From positions 2,994,501 to 3,058,500 of the forward strand of contig JAQFVV010000030.1 in the NCBI GenBank assembly GCA_028023455.1: a stretch of DNA of 64,000 nucleotides, read 5' to 3'. Under the pieces are notes generated by a model. The model made no database searches. It saw only the letters and a list, made by a program, of their open reading frames with translations, and was not told the origin of the DNA. Origin of the DNA: Epiperipatus broadwayi. Lineage: Eukaryota; Onychophora; Udeonychophora; Euonychophora; Peripatidae. Below are positions 25,145 to 35,209 of the stretch, piece after piece. Position 1 is the stretch's first letter, and each line of letters starts with the position of its first letter. The position numbers and the translations under genes are program-made.

Positions 25145-26140
25145 GTAGAAAGCTACAAATTAATTTTACAAAAGAAAACATTATTATCATTTATTCAATG
25201 TGCTATTTAAATTGTCTAAAATGTTAAATATTATTCAACATGATATGTTCAAAAATATAGGCCACGATGATCTATCTATTCACTATAGTGTTCTATTTAA
25301 ATTGCTATTGTCATGTTTTTAAATATTCAGAATGGCTATTTTAGTATGTCAGTGTTTAAAATTCTACTTACATCATATTTTATTTGCCTATTTATCAATA
25401 TTAATTTTCAATAGTGGCTGAATATTCTGAAAAGTCTCCAGCATGTTCAAGGATTTTTTTATTTGACTGTATTCTGTTTACTGGCATGGCAAGTCAAGAC
25501 TTAAGGACTATTAATTTTTAAATTGGTGGGTTATTCATTCATTACTGTTCATTATTTTTCTATGTATTATTTATGTATGATTTTAAAATATCGTGTTAAC
25601 TCCTCAGAATATTAGTTATATGAAATATTTTAGAGAGTATCATATTTGTCCCTTATAAAGTTATTTGGAATGTAAATAAATGTATGGATGAATTCATGAA
25701 GCTGATGTATATTTTTATTATTATTTAGCAACAAATTTTGCTATTATTGCCATATTTTATCAGTTTTACACATCATTTGTTTGTTGTTATTATACGGTAT
25801 AGTAGTGCTATTTTTATTTTATAGATTGTTTTATTATGCCAGTGAGATTTTATTATGTTTAATTGATATCTTTAGGCTATCCCTTCTCCACTTACTTTTG
25901 ATTTTATTCTTGTATTTTAAGATTACGAGACAAAATCTTAATTCTGTATTGACCTCTTGTATAGGCACTTATAATAAATTTATTCCATCATGTCATTTTT
26001 GCCTTGCTTTTTAATCCCATGATATTTATCTAGGTGATATTTTATTAAAGTCATGTGTGATATGTACCATGTCTTTATTTTTGTTCATGTTATTTTGTTA
26101 AAGTCATGCCTTTACTAGTGCTATTGATAATATCAGAGTG
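25145..26140. other. AT-rich non-coding stretch
   Basis: The 77-codon plus-strand open frame at 25781-26014 is rich in Leu, Phe and Ile as expected from T-rich DNA and has no recognisable family; I do not call it a gene. Confidence 0.5.
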
Positions 26141-26292
26141 GTTTTGATGTGTTGATATTAATCATCACATGATCACTATCTTATACTAGCATATAATTGT
26201 TTATAAACAAAGCAAAACTCTCCATGCAGTATAATCAATGAATGCCAGAAGGCTTGTGCATAAAATCCCTATCTAATGCCTACTCTTCCAAT

Positions 26293-26336
26293 ATCCCCAG
26301 ACTAGTTTCTGGCTTGTGGCCATCGTCAGTGAGGAG
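26293..26336 (-). ncRNA. Hammerhead ribozyme, complete core, family D
   Basis: Minus strand, 5' to 3': stem I 5' strand UCCUCA (26330-26335), core CUGACGA (26323-26329), stem II UGGC (26319-26322) with loop CACAA and GCCA (26310-26313), GAA (26307-26309), stem III AC-UA-GU (26301-26306), C17 (26300), then stem I 3' strand UGGGGA (26294-26299). All universally required bases are present: C3 U4 G5 A6 N7 G8 A9, G12 A13 A14, the A15.1-U16.1 pair and H17. Stem I has six pairs including one U-G. Predicted cleavage lies between 26300 and 26299. The two-pair, palindromic stem III is the minimal type I form reported for PLE and retrozyme hammerheads, which often work best as dimers. Activity is untested. 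Confidence 0.82.
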
Positions 26337-26418
26337 CTTTGGATCTGAGAGTACTGCACCTAGATCTTAGGGTTGCATTAGATCCTAAGATCTAGGTGCA
26401 GTACTCTCAGATCCAAAG

Positions 26419-26461
26419 CTCCTCATTGACGATGTCCACAAGCCAGAAACTAGTCTGGAGA
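26419..26461 (+). ncRNA. Hammerhead relic, family D right arm
   Basis: Inverse partner of the intact ribozyme in the same element: CUCCUCA, UUGACGA (C3 changed to U at 26426), UGUC-CACAA-GCCA with one stem II mismatch, GAA, ACUAGU, C17, UGGAGAU. The C3 change should abolish activity. Confidence 0.65.
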
Positions 26462-26589
26462 TATTGGAAGAGTAGGCATTAGATAGGGATTTTATGCACA
26501 AGCCTTCTGGCATTCATTGATTACTCTGGTTGGCACAGGGTAGCAATACTGTATAGAGAGTTTGCTTTGATGTGTTGATATTATTGACA

Positions 26590-27830
26590 TGCCTACTTTG
26601 CATATTTTGAAACCTGATAAAATATTTTATTATTAAATTTATGATTGTTTATGTGGCTCAAATGTATACATATTCCTTAAAATTCATCAAGCTCCAAAGA
26701 ATGGTAAGCTTTATTTTTATTTAGGATTACTAAATATTTTTATAGGCACTATAAACTGAAAGTGAGATTATTAAATGTGAGAACTTTAATGCATCGTTAT
26801 AAAATCATAATAAAAGTTTTTGATTTACTCATTTTTATTATTATTTCTATTTGTAACTTACAATTTTATGTTTCAATTTAGAAAATTACGACCTATAACT
26901 TTTATTAAAGTAACGGGATCATTTTGGTATATTTATTAGTGTAAATAAATATCATTGATTCTGTATTCTTCCAATCATCATCTGCATTCTCAAAAATCTG
27001 TAACAGCCACACACATATTTTTTATTATGATGATGATGTAAAAGTATGAGAGTACAATAAATATATGATAAATGTCACTTTATTAAATTTTATGTTGCTG
27101 ATGTTAAAATAACATTCATTGATAAGGCCACTTTATTTTATCTTGAATTAAAATTATAAGAATTATTTTATTCTATTTTGGTATAAGATTAGAAGAGAAC
27201 CATTTTGAAGATTATAGATCGTTTTCACATGCCTTTGGCCATATGTTTTTGATTACATCCCTCCATGAGGTGTTCAAAGTGGATAGAAACCAATCCTTAC
27301 CTTGCATGAGAGTGATGTAGTGAAAATTTCATTATAGGGATATTATTCATTGTTGAATAATCTCTAGTTTAATGAATGACTAATAACAATTATTAGAAGA
27401 AAACCCTGTTTATATGATTTATATGTAGAACCATAATCCTTTTCCCACTCATAATATCACAAATGTAATCCTAGTATGCTATAATTATTTTGACATAAAA
27501 GTTTTCATGTTTGATTACAAAATTAATAATTATTTGATGTATTGAGATATCATCTTAAAGATAGGATCATATCTTATTATTGTTGTCACTATTGGACTAT
27601 TAGAGAATTTATTATAGCAAAAACCTGAGATATTAATTATTTGAAGAAAGAATCATTTTACCTGAGATATGAATTATTTTAAGAATTATTTTGCAATAGA
27701 CCTGAATTGTTTTAAGAAAAAAATATTTATCTGAGATCTGAATTATTTTTATTTTGATTATAAGATTTATTTGATTTAAGAAAGCTTTATATTGCTCATA
27801 ACACCTAATTTACTTAAGCGTATTTATTTG
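26590..27830. other. AT-rich non-coding stretch
   Basis: No recognised element. Around 27600-27780 short phrases such as CTGAGATATGAATTATTT and CTGAGATCTGAATTATTT recur three times, a local degenerate tandem repeat of roughly 50 bases. Confidence 0.45.
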
Positions 27831-27850
27831 ATTAAGAATATTTGAAGTAA

Positions 27851-28098
27851 ATGCAATTTATCCACTCTACTTTGAACACTTTTTAGCAAAAACCTTTTAT
27901 TGTACACATATGCATAAAACAATCGTATGTTTTGACTGTCCTGCAGTCTTTTGCAGGAGAGTCAGAACGTAAGATTGTGTATGCATATATGTCAATAAAA
28001 CGTTTTTGCTAAAAAGTGTTCAAAATAGAGTGGATAAATTGCACTTATATAAGATATTACAGCAAAATAAAGGATGTGGTAAATTTGGTAATATTTTT
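27851..28098. mobile_element. Family I tailed palindrome
   Basis: Arms of about 90 bases (27852-27940 and 27955-28043) contain TGCAATTTATCCACTCTA, GAACACTTTTTAGCAAAAAC, GACTGTCCTGCA and their inverses. A tail of about 55 bases occurs on the right only (28044-28098, CTTATATAAGATATTACAGC). A 15-bp duplication GAATATTTGAARTAA, one mismatch, lies at 27836-27850 and 28099-28113. The loop shares the GACTGC-GGACAGT motif with family H. No coding capacity. Confidence 0.78.
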
Positions 28099-28114
28099 GA
28101 ATATTTGAAATAAT

Positions 28115-30120
28115 CTAACTTTGTATAATTTTTGCTACATAAAATTTATATCTTTTTTTAGAGAGTACAACAACTCTCCTCTTTTTTGAATGTTTATTTT
28201 AAAGCAGCATAAAATAACTAACCTAACCCTTCTGCTAAGCTTATAGTTTGATTGGATTACTGTTGTTTATGGTCATTATGAGATAGCCTGACTGGCTAAT
28301 ATAATCACCCACCTATTCATTTGGTTCCAACATACATTAAAATTTTGGACATTTCTCAAATACTTGTTTGCATTATTGCTAACAAAGTGTTATTATATGT
28401 AAATATTAACATTATTATTAATATATAAAAATATTAAGTCATGTCTTCAGTTGGGTTCATCATTTAAAAATTATTGGGCAAATAAAACTTACTTGGGCTC
28501 AGTAATCTGATTCAAAATTAATTTTGTGTTTCAATCAAAGAGCTTTAGCAAAATTAGAGTTGCCTTATTCCTGATGACATTTTAAATTTGGAATAGATGC
28601 TGAAAGTAACAATAGATAAAATTTTCCGCTAGTAAAAAAAAATTCTAGAGTGATCTTTGACTGAAATTTCTAATCAATTGAAGCACTGCATTCTAACCAC
28701 ATGATCTGAAGACTTGGCAATCAATTCTGTTTCAACGTACATTTATAAAATCACCATAAAATGTTTTGATGCTAAAGTTTTTTGTTCGCAATTTAACTAT
28801 TAAAAATAATTCCAAGTTAATTTTTCATTAATAAATGAATTGCGACAATTAATTAAAAATCTGATAATACAGATATGTTTTACATGAAATGACTATAAGT
28901 TAATTAGTAATAACTGCAAATATTTTTTCAATGTATATATATGATCCAACCCCTAATCAAAACACCACAATTACAGAGAGTGGACTTTAGGCATGGATAT
29001 GTACAATGCAATCGTAAATTATTAACTTTCTTAAAGCAATAATAGTGCTTATCAATATAAAGTTCATATATTTTTGTAATCGGAACAGAGGAGATTTTCG
29101 TAGTAGCTTTATATGCTGTTAGTAACAAATTATTACAACAAAGATGTGTTAATCCCTGTAATATTAACAACCTAGCAACATAAGTTCTATTATAATTTAA
29201 CTACAAATGAGGCACTTTTCTTTTTTCTTTTTTTAAAAAAAACAAAACAAAACAAAACAAAACATCGAAACAATGCAAATTTAGTACATAATTACAATAA
29301 TTTAATTTATAATCCCTAATTTTTTCTCATTATCGTTTCCTTAAGAATTTTCGATTTATTATGTCAATGTTTTCAATTTTTTTTTTTTTTTAAAAAAATC
29401 TTATTTAAATGTCTACTAATAGAATTTATCTGTTTTAATTAGCACAGGATTTAAAGCGATAAAAACCATTCAAAGAAAGCAATAATTTGAAATAGATTTT
29501 CTTAATCTATTAATAATAGGAATTTTGTGAATAACAATTTTACCAATAAATAATTGTTACCAAATACATTTTATTGTCATTTACTACCAGCACACACATG
29601 CGTGCAAATATATTTGTATATACAAATATAAAATTACATTTAATAACAATTATCCAGTATAGTATAACAAAATACATGAAGAATGTTATATATATAAAAT
29701 TAATAATAAACACGCCAACTTTAACAAACCAAACAAAAAGAATCTAATATTTTAAACGAAATGTAATAAAATATTAAGTGACCTGAGAAATTTTATCTTA
29801 TACAATGTAATAAAAAATAAAATAATATTTTATATTTTTATGCTTAACTTAATAAAAAAAGTAAATGTTCATAGATTCTAAAAAGTACATTAATATCATA
29901 CACATTCCACTATTATAGGCTTCAGATTTTGAGATAAATACTAATTACTATTAAACAAACAAGCTTTTTATTTTCAAAGTTGAAATGAATTTTAAACGGA
30001 TTACTGCAGGAGTTACTTTACTAACTAAAAATTATGAACATTCTTTGATGAAGTGCAAAAATGACATATTTCGTTCTAACTAAATTTACCAAATATAACA
30101 ACTGATACACACAGGCTTAT
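28115..30120. other. AT-rich stretch with T/A homopolymer junctions
   Basis: No element recognised. Poly-T runs directly followed by poly-A occur at about 29227-29243 and 29379-29397, and a short AAAAC pentamer array at about 29241-29263. Confidence 0.5.
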
Positions 30121-30124
30121 TATA

Positions 30125-30415
30125 TACCTGTGTCTATATATGTAATATATAGGGTATATGAGCACATACTTTCACACGACCCACCATTCTCCACACTATC
30201 TCATAACACTGATACCCTCGAACACATATATGATGAAAAGATAAATAATCACAAATATACATATTGCATGCTAAACCAGCAATCATCAGTTGGTCCAGAT
30301 TACCATCTCTAATGCTATAAGTGCTCAGATATATATTAAGATAGCCAATCCACATACTTTAATGGGCAGGCTTCAATCTACTTCACACTCCAACTCTTCA
30401 ACTGTTCATTCAATT
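30125..30415 (-). mobile_element. Family A repeat, minus orientation
   Basis: Near full-length single arm with its tail at the left (CAGGCTTATTATATACC and ATATGTAATATATAGGG) and, toward the right, CACACTATCTCATAACAC, the hammerhead segment (30252-30296), TTAAGATAGCCAATCC and CTTTAATGGGCAGGCTTC. In the hammerhead the core CUGAUGA and stem I strand ACCAA are intact but GAA is GCA, so it should be inactive. It faces the 32343-32665 copy across the PLE reading-frame relic. Confidence 0.75.
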
Positions 30416-31170
30416 AAATTATTGATTTTTATTATTTAAAACCGTATTCAGAATTTAAAAAAATCTTTTCATTTACATAATACTCATATGGAGAGGTTTT
30501 TTTTTTTTTTTAAAAAAAAAAAAAAGATTTTATACCAACATTAACAACTCTATCGGAACTGGTTTGCCATTAAATATATCAAAAGGTCTAAATAACATAC
30601 AAGTTACCAACTAATCATCTAATTAAGCATTGTAAATTTAGTCAGCACTTATCCATGCCAAGTGGTTTGAGGCTAGTCTACATATGCTAAAAATATATAT
30701 TATGTTGCAAGCAAGCTTAGAATTTTTCCCCAGATAGCAGACTCATTCATACCGTCATTTAAATATATTGTTATCTAACTATAATAAGTAGAGATTAAAA
30801 ATCCCAAGATAATCTGAGTTAGTGAGTATTTTTAACAACTCTTCTGGAAGGTATCAGGATTTTTATAAGTAATGGGCCTGGTTATCTTTTATTGTCAATA
30901 TAAATGTCCACTTGAGGTTGCTTAACTTTGTTCACTCTGTCAAGATTCTTACTAAAATGGAAAAAAAATATGTATATAGTAAAGCTTATCTGCATCCTTC
31001 CTATCTTCTTTCAATAAATTTTTTTTATACCCATATAAACTATGGAACCTCATAATTGAATATTAGTAAATACAATAATCAAAAATTTTGAAAAGTACAA
31101 AAAATATAATTGTCATTTACGAGCACTTTCAACTATCCTTGTAATCTTTGACAACTAATACTTTGAAAGG

Positions 31171-31538
31171 TTAACCTTCCCATAATTCCCTGAGCTTGAT
31201 GTTTACTGCCTGCCTATTGATTAAGTCCTGCTTGTATTTATATATTAGCATAGCTTCCTTTATTTTCCATTTATTGTTATCTCTTTCAATTTGCAATATT
31301 TTTACATTATTATAATTGAAATTAAAACCACATATATATAATTTATTATGGTCATAAAAAATGGAAGCTGATACATTATTATTACTTTTGCAATTTTGTT
31401 TCGTATTTTGAACCTTTTTTAATAAAAGCAAGTACTCTTTAGTTCTTTTCTCTAATATACATCTCAAGTCCCCTATATAACCATTACCACACTTACATAT
31501 CCATTCATAAATGATCCAATTTTTATTTTTATATTTTT
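31171..31538 (-). pseudogene. Penelope-like element GIY-YIG endonuclease domain (fragment)
   Basis: Minus-strand open frame of about 122 codons running from a stop near 31539 to a stop just below 31171. It reads KNKNWIIYEWICKCG-NGYIGDLR-CILEKRTKEY, then after about 40 residues NYNNVKILQIERDNNKWKI-KEAMLIYKYKQDLINRQ-VNIKLRELWEG. The pattern (V/I)YE-I-C-CG-x-YIG-(E/D)-x-x-R-x6-R-x-KEH, then NVKIL..E....KRKIKEA..I, then IN....LPxLWE is that of the GIY-YIG domain at the C-terminus of PLE proteins. The catalytic YIG, the following Arg and the late Glu (KEA) are visible. The reverse transcriptase that should lie upstream (higher coordinates) is not recognisable. A relic, but the only coding evidence for a PLE here. 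Confidence 0.75.
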
Positions 31539-32280
31539 AGAAATATATGTAAACAAGTAAATTTTTTTTTAATAAGTGCACACCCCATCTCAAATTCTAT
31601 TACATCATATTTATCCCCAAATATATAAATAATCAAATTAGTTAAATACCATCTACTTTATAATTCTCTATCAGATCAGGATAAAAATTGTCAATGGCTA
31701 AATACTTAATCCATAATTAAAGATTTTAAATATATTAAGCAATTATATATATATTTTTACATAAATTCTATTTCTTTTTTATACTTTATTTTTTTATTTG
31801 TATTTGACTGATATTTGACTTGTTTTTTATGTATTGTTATTGGGTCAAATAGTCAGAACTCCTCATTATGTACTGGATAGAAAACATACCCATTTTATGT
31901 TTACTTTACTTCTGTAAAATAAATAATTAAGTCTTAATTCATTCAATAATCATTGCTAGGACCACTGATAATCATCGATTTATATGGCTGATTGCTCAAA
32001 ATAAGATCTTAATGAAATAATATTAATGAATTGATTATTATTTTCTAGCAATAATTTTCCTAACTGGATATAAAAAGAATATTTGCTGAAGCAAATAAAT
32101 CATATTTATTTGCTTTGAGAATAAGAAGATTTCTATATCTTCCTGTGCCATATTCAGCTTAAGTATTGATTTGCCTATCTTTATTAGCCCTTAAGTATTT
32201 ATTCTCCTCAACTAGATTATCTATGGAAGCACTTTGACCTGTTTTGTGTGCATCAGACCACCCATTATAACATGAAATAA

Positions 32281-32338
32281 AGATATATATATATATATAT
32301 ATATAATAGTATATATATATATATATATATATATACTA
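32281..32338. repeat. TA dinucleotide repeat
   Basis: About 55 bases of alternating T and A, interrupted once by TAATAG, immediately before a family A copy. Confidence 0.85.
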
Positions 32339-32342
32339 TTAA

Positions 32343-32665
32343 GCTTTAAAACAATTCTTTAATAAAATGGAGAGTTGTGGGATGGAGTGGTTTGAAATCT
32401 GTCCATTAAAGTATGAAGATTGGTTATCTTAATATAAGCTGAGCTTTGATTGTATATATGTGTGGAGATGATAATATGGACCAACTGACAAGTGCTGGTT
32501 TAGCATGAAATACATGTATTGGTGATTATTTATCTTCTCGACATGTGTGTGATCAAGTGTATTAGTGGTATGAGATAGCACGGGTGGTCAAGGGTCATGT
32601 GAAAGTCTGAGTTCAAACTCCCTATATATTACATATATAAATGCAGGTATGAAAAGCCTGTACTG
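32343..32665 (+). mobile_element. Family A repeat with hammerhead relic and tail
   Basis: Long single arm: GGATGGAGTGGTTTGAAATC, CTGTCCATTAAAGTATG, TTATCTTAATATAAGC, hammerhead segment (32478-32523), GTATGAGATAGCACGGG, GTCTGAGTTCAAACTCCC and tail TACATATATAAATGCAGG...AAGCCTGTA. In the ribozyme, stem I and GAA are kept but the core is CUGACAA (G8 changed to A), so inactive. Confidence 0.75.
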
Positions 32666-32901
32666 TAAAAAAAAATCATATTTCAAAAATGATAAAAGAA
32701 ATTTGAAATGTAAAAATCACATTGAAATCATGTATGAGTATATAAATCACCCTTACTTATATTTGTACATATCTCTGGATGGATTAGTATGTTTTTAACT
32801 CTCTTAACTTCTTCAATAATATACATATACCACAGAAAAATTATTTGTAATTATATTTAATAAGTTAATGAGATATCCAATTGTAATAAAAATTTACATT
32901 A

Positions 32902-32963
32902 GTCAAAATGAGTCATAGATCACATGACCCTATCTCTTAAGCTTGTAAGTTATTTACATTGTT
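32902..32963 (+). repeat. Sixty-base dispersed motif, copy 1
   Basis: GTCAAAATGAGTCATAGATC, ACATGACCCTATCTC, TTAAGCTTGTAAGTTATTT. Closely similar copies lie at 59262-59327 and 60605-60655, all in plus orientation. Identity unknown; it precedes an L1-like fragment here. Confidence 0.7.
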
Positions 32964-33005
32964 TGTCATTTCTTATTTAAAAAAAGTCTATTAAAAAAAA
33001 TTAAA

Positions 33006-34245
33006 GAAAATATACAATCTTGAGGAGGCCAACCTTTGATCATAATGCCAAAAATCTCATATTACCTTCCATTCGTAAAAATGTCTAAACAGTTTCAAAA
33101 TAAAATCAACCGATTATGTACCAAACTTCTTTGGAGAGGAAGGACAGTTGCTATTAGCTTGCAAGGTATCCAACGACCACACAGGTTCAATGGATGGTCA
33201 TTCCACTCAATACATCATTTTACAGAAAACCCACAACACCACTCTACATAATCTGATCCTCTCCTGCGGATACTCCAACATTATTAAAAAAATTACACCG
33301 ACAGATCATCCTCCTCCCTCTGCCAGTTCATGGATAGCCTCCCTAATAGACCACCTACAACTTTATAACCCAATAATGCCCTTTAACCTTAACAAAAAAT
33401 TCACCTTATGGGAAGCATACAATATAATCAACTATAATCAACAACCCATAAAAACCAGCCTAAAAGTAACCAACCAAAGACTCATTTCACACTTTAAAAG
33501 ATGGAGTCTGGAACCCAAATTCCTTGACTTCATCATTAAAATAAATCTCAATGCGCTTCCCACGAATTGGTTCCTTTATCACCGAAGAGGTTTTGCCAGC
33601 ATTGACCCTATATGTGGTCTGTGTGTTCGTGAAGATGAAACCATAGACCATATTATACACCGGTGCCCAAGACTTAAAACACTGAAAGATATAATTATAA
33701 TCAATTCCAACATAAGACCTGATATGATTTTCTCACTTGAAAATGCCATTCATAATGGGTTTTTTTCAATAATAAGGCTTTCTACCTTTGTCCTTTATTC
33801 CATATGAATAGTGAGATGCAAAACTCTCATGGAATTACCCCCACCACAAATCATACCATTGTTTTATCAAACGCTCAAAAAAATCAAGAAACGTGACCAG
33901 CTCCTGGCCTCCAGTAAAGTCTTTGATGACACCTGGTCTTTAACTGCACTTTCCTTTTCCTGATTATCAACTCCCACCTACCCAGCATTATAGAATAGGA
34001 AATTCTAAAAGAAAATATTTATGTTTATATAAAAAATGCTTATTCCATTAATCAAGTTATTAGAATCTCATCACTATACCTAACCACATAAGAGTATAAC
34101 AATTGTACTCTCATAACAAAATCTAGCCAGATAACAAATAGAACATTATACAATCATATTATTGTACAATTTATTCATTTATCTATCCTTTATTAGTATG
34201 TAATCACTATTTATTGTTAATAAAATTTTTGTTGAAATGAAAATA
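33006..34245 (+). pseudogene. L1/Tx1-like LINE, ORF2 C-terminal part and 3' end
   Basis: The first frame (33036-33240) reads MPKISYYLPFVKMSKQFQNK-INRLCTKLLWRGRTVAISL-QGIQRP, the post-RT segment of L1-type ORF2 (here KINRLCTKFLWRGK...L..L..P). A frameshift near 33180-33240 leads to the second frame (33148-33807) with LKVTNQRLISHFKRW, LNALPTNWFLYHRRGF and a CCHC knuckle CGLC-x8-H-x4-C at about 33613-33670. Its TGA at 33805-33807 stands where a related copy has Trp; the same frame then continues (IVRCKTLMELPPPQIIPLFY) to 33961-33963. The rest is 3' UTR ending in AATAAAATTTTTG. 5'-truncated and disabled by one frameshift and one nonsense change, otherwise well preserved. Confidence 0.82.
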
Positions 34246-34259
34246 TACAATCTTAAAAA

Positions 34260-35090
34260 GACAAAAAGAAAAATAATGTAAAATTTACAAATTATCTTTT
34301 TGCCAATTATGCTGACAACTGAAAATACTTAGTTAACTATAATTATTGAAGATTTATAATATATAATTTAAATTAAGCTCTTTTCAGTATTTCACTGTTT
34401 AGTATTGTTTTTTGATATTATCTTTAATTTTATCTTCTTTTATTTTATGTACAATCTAATTCTGAGAAACACACATTTGATAATATTCAAAATAATTTTC
34501 TTTGCAAAATTATCTTTCAAATTAGAAGGCTTTTCTTCTAAATGTTGGTTTCTCTACGGTTGCATTCATTTATCAATAATTTTTTTAAATACTACCTTTA
34601 ATGAATTTAATTTTCTTCTTGGCAACAAGTTTAGCAATAATTTTGTCTGAACTTTTAGTTTATTTAAAGTCCTTTGTTAGTAAGCAGGCTATCAATTTAG
34701 GGACAAATTACCAATCAGCACATACGTTTTTAATATCTAAACATGACAAAATAACTCTGTTATAGCAACATTTAAAAATAATAACTTTTAATTCTGCTTA
34801 GCTTGATTCCATCAGTGCACATAATATTAGCTTCTTTCTTGTGATGATTTCTATGAAGTTATATGTTCAATGCCTTCATTTACCAGACTCTTTCTTATTA
34901 AATATTGGCAGCTAAATTCTTTGGCAAATGAACTTAAGAACTAAAATTAAATTTCAACTAACTAATATTATTTTTTAGTTCTTTATATATCTGTTGCTTT
35001 TCCATACAATAATCTGTGTTGTTTTAAAATCAGAAATAACCCTATATGTTTTTTTTTTTATAAAATCATATTCATTTGTTTATTGATGAT
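34260..35090. other. AT-rich non-coding stretch
   Basis: The plus-strand open frame at 34405-34650 is Phe/Ile/Leu-rich with no recognisable family and is likely chance. Confidence 0.5.
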
Positions 35091-35096
35091 ATATTT

Positions 35097-35204
35097 TTTT
35101 CCATATGTCATAGCATTGGCGGGAGGCGAACCCGCAACCATCTGCAACCAACTACTTGCTTGCAAGGCTGCTGCACTGACCTCTTGGCTAACAATGCTTG
35201 ACTG
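35097..35204 (-). mobile_element. tRNA-like SINE, long subfamily
   Basis: Minus strand: GTCAAGCATTGTTAGCC, AAGAGGTCAGTGCAGC, the long anticodon-like region CTTGCAAGCAAGTAG with TTGGTTGCAGATGG, box B GGGTTCGCCTCCC, 3' end AATGCTATGACATATGG then A-rich. The target duplication is not clear. Confidence 0.78.
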
Positions 35205-35209
35205 TTCTT

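Larger units (their letters stand above)
26161..26565. mobile_element. Family D tailed palindrome, fullest copy, two hammerhead segments
   Basis: A tail at 26161-26204 (ATCATCACATGATCACTATC) occurs on the left only. Arms of about 180 bases follow: GCAAAACTCTCCATGCAG, AATCAATGAATGCCAGAAGG, CCAATATCCCCAGAC, meeting near 26370 at CTAGATCTTAGG/CCTAAGATCTAG. A perfect 18-bp duplication TTTGATGTGTTGATATTA occurs at 26143-26160 and 26566-26583. Each arm carries a hammerhead segment pointing outward: intact on the minus strand in the left arm and with C3 changed to U on the plus strand in the right arm. The long, perfect TSD is typical of target-primed reverse transcription and not of cut-and-paste DNA transposons. 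Confidence 0.88.

Noticed and set aside
25781-26014. Hydrophobic 77-codon open frame as a small membrane protein
   Set aside because: Leu/Phe/Ile richness is expected from T-rich DNA; no start context, homologue or splice structure supports it.
26161-26565. Family D as a cut-and-paste foldback DNA transposon
   Set aside because: TSDs of 11-18 bp vary in length between copies and the tail is one-sided, which cut-and-paste integration does not produce.
32281-32338. TA repeat as a palindromic element
   Set aside because: Plain dinucleotide repeat; its symmetry is trivial.
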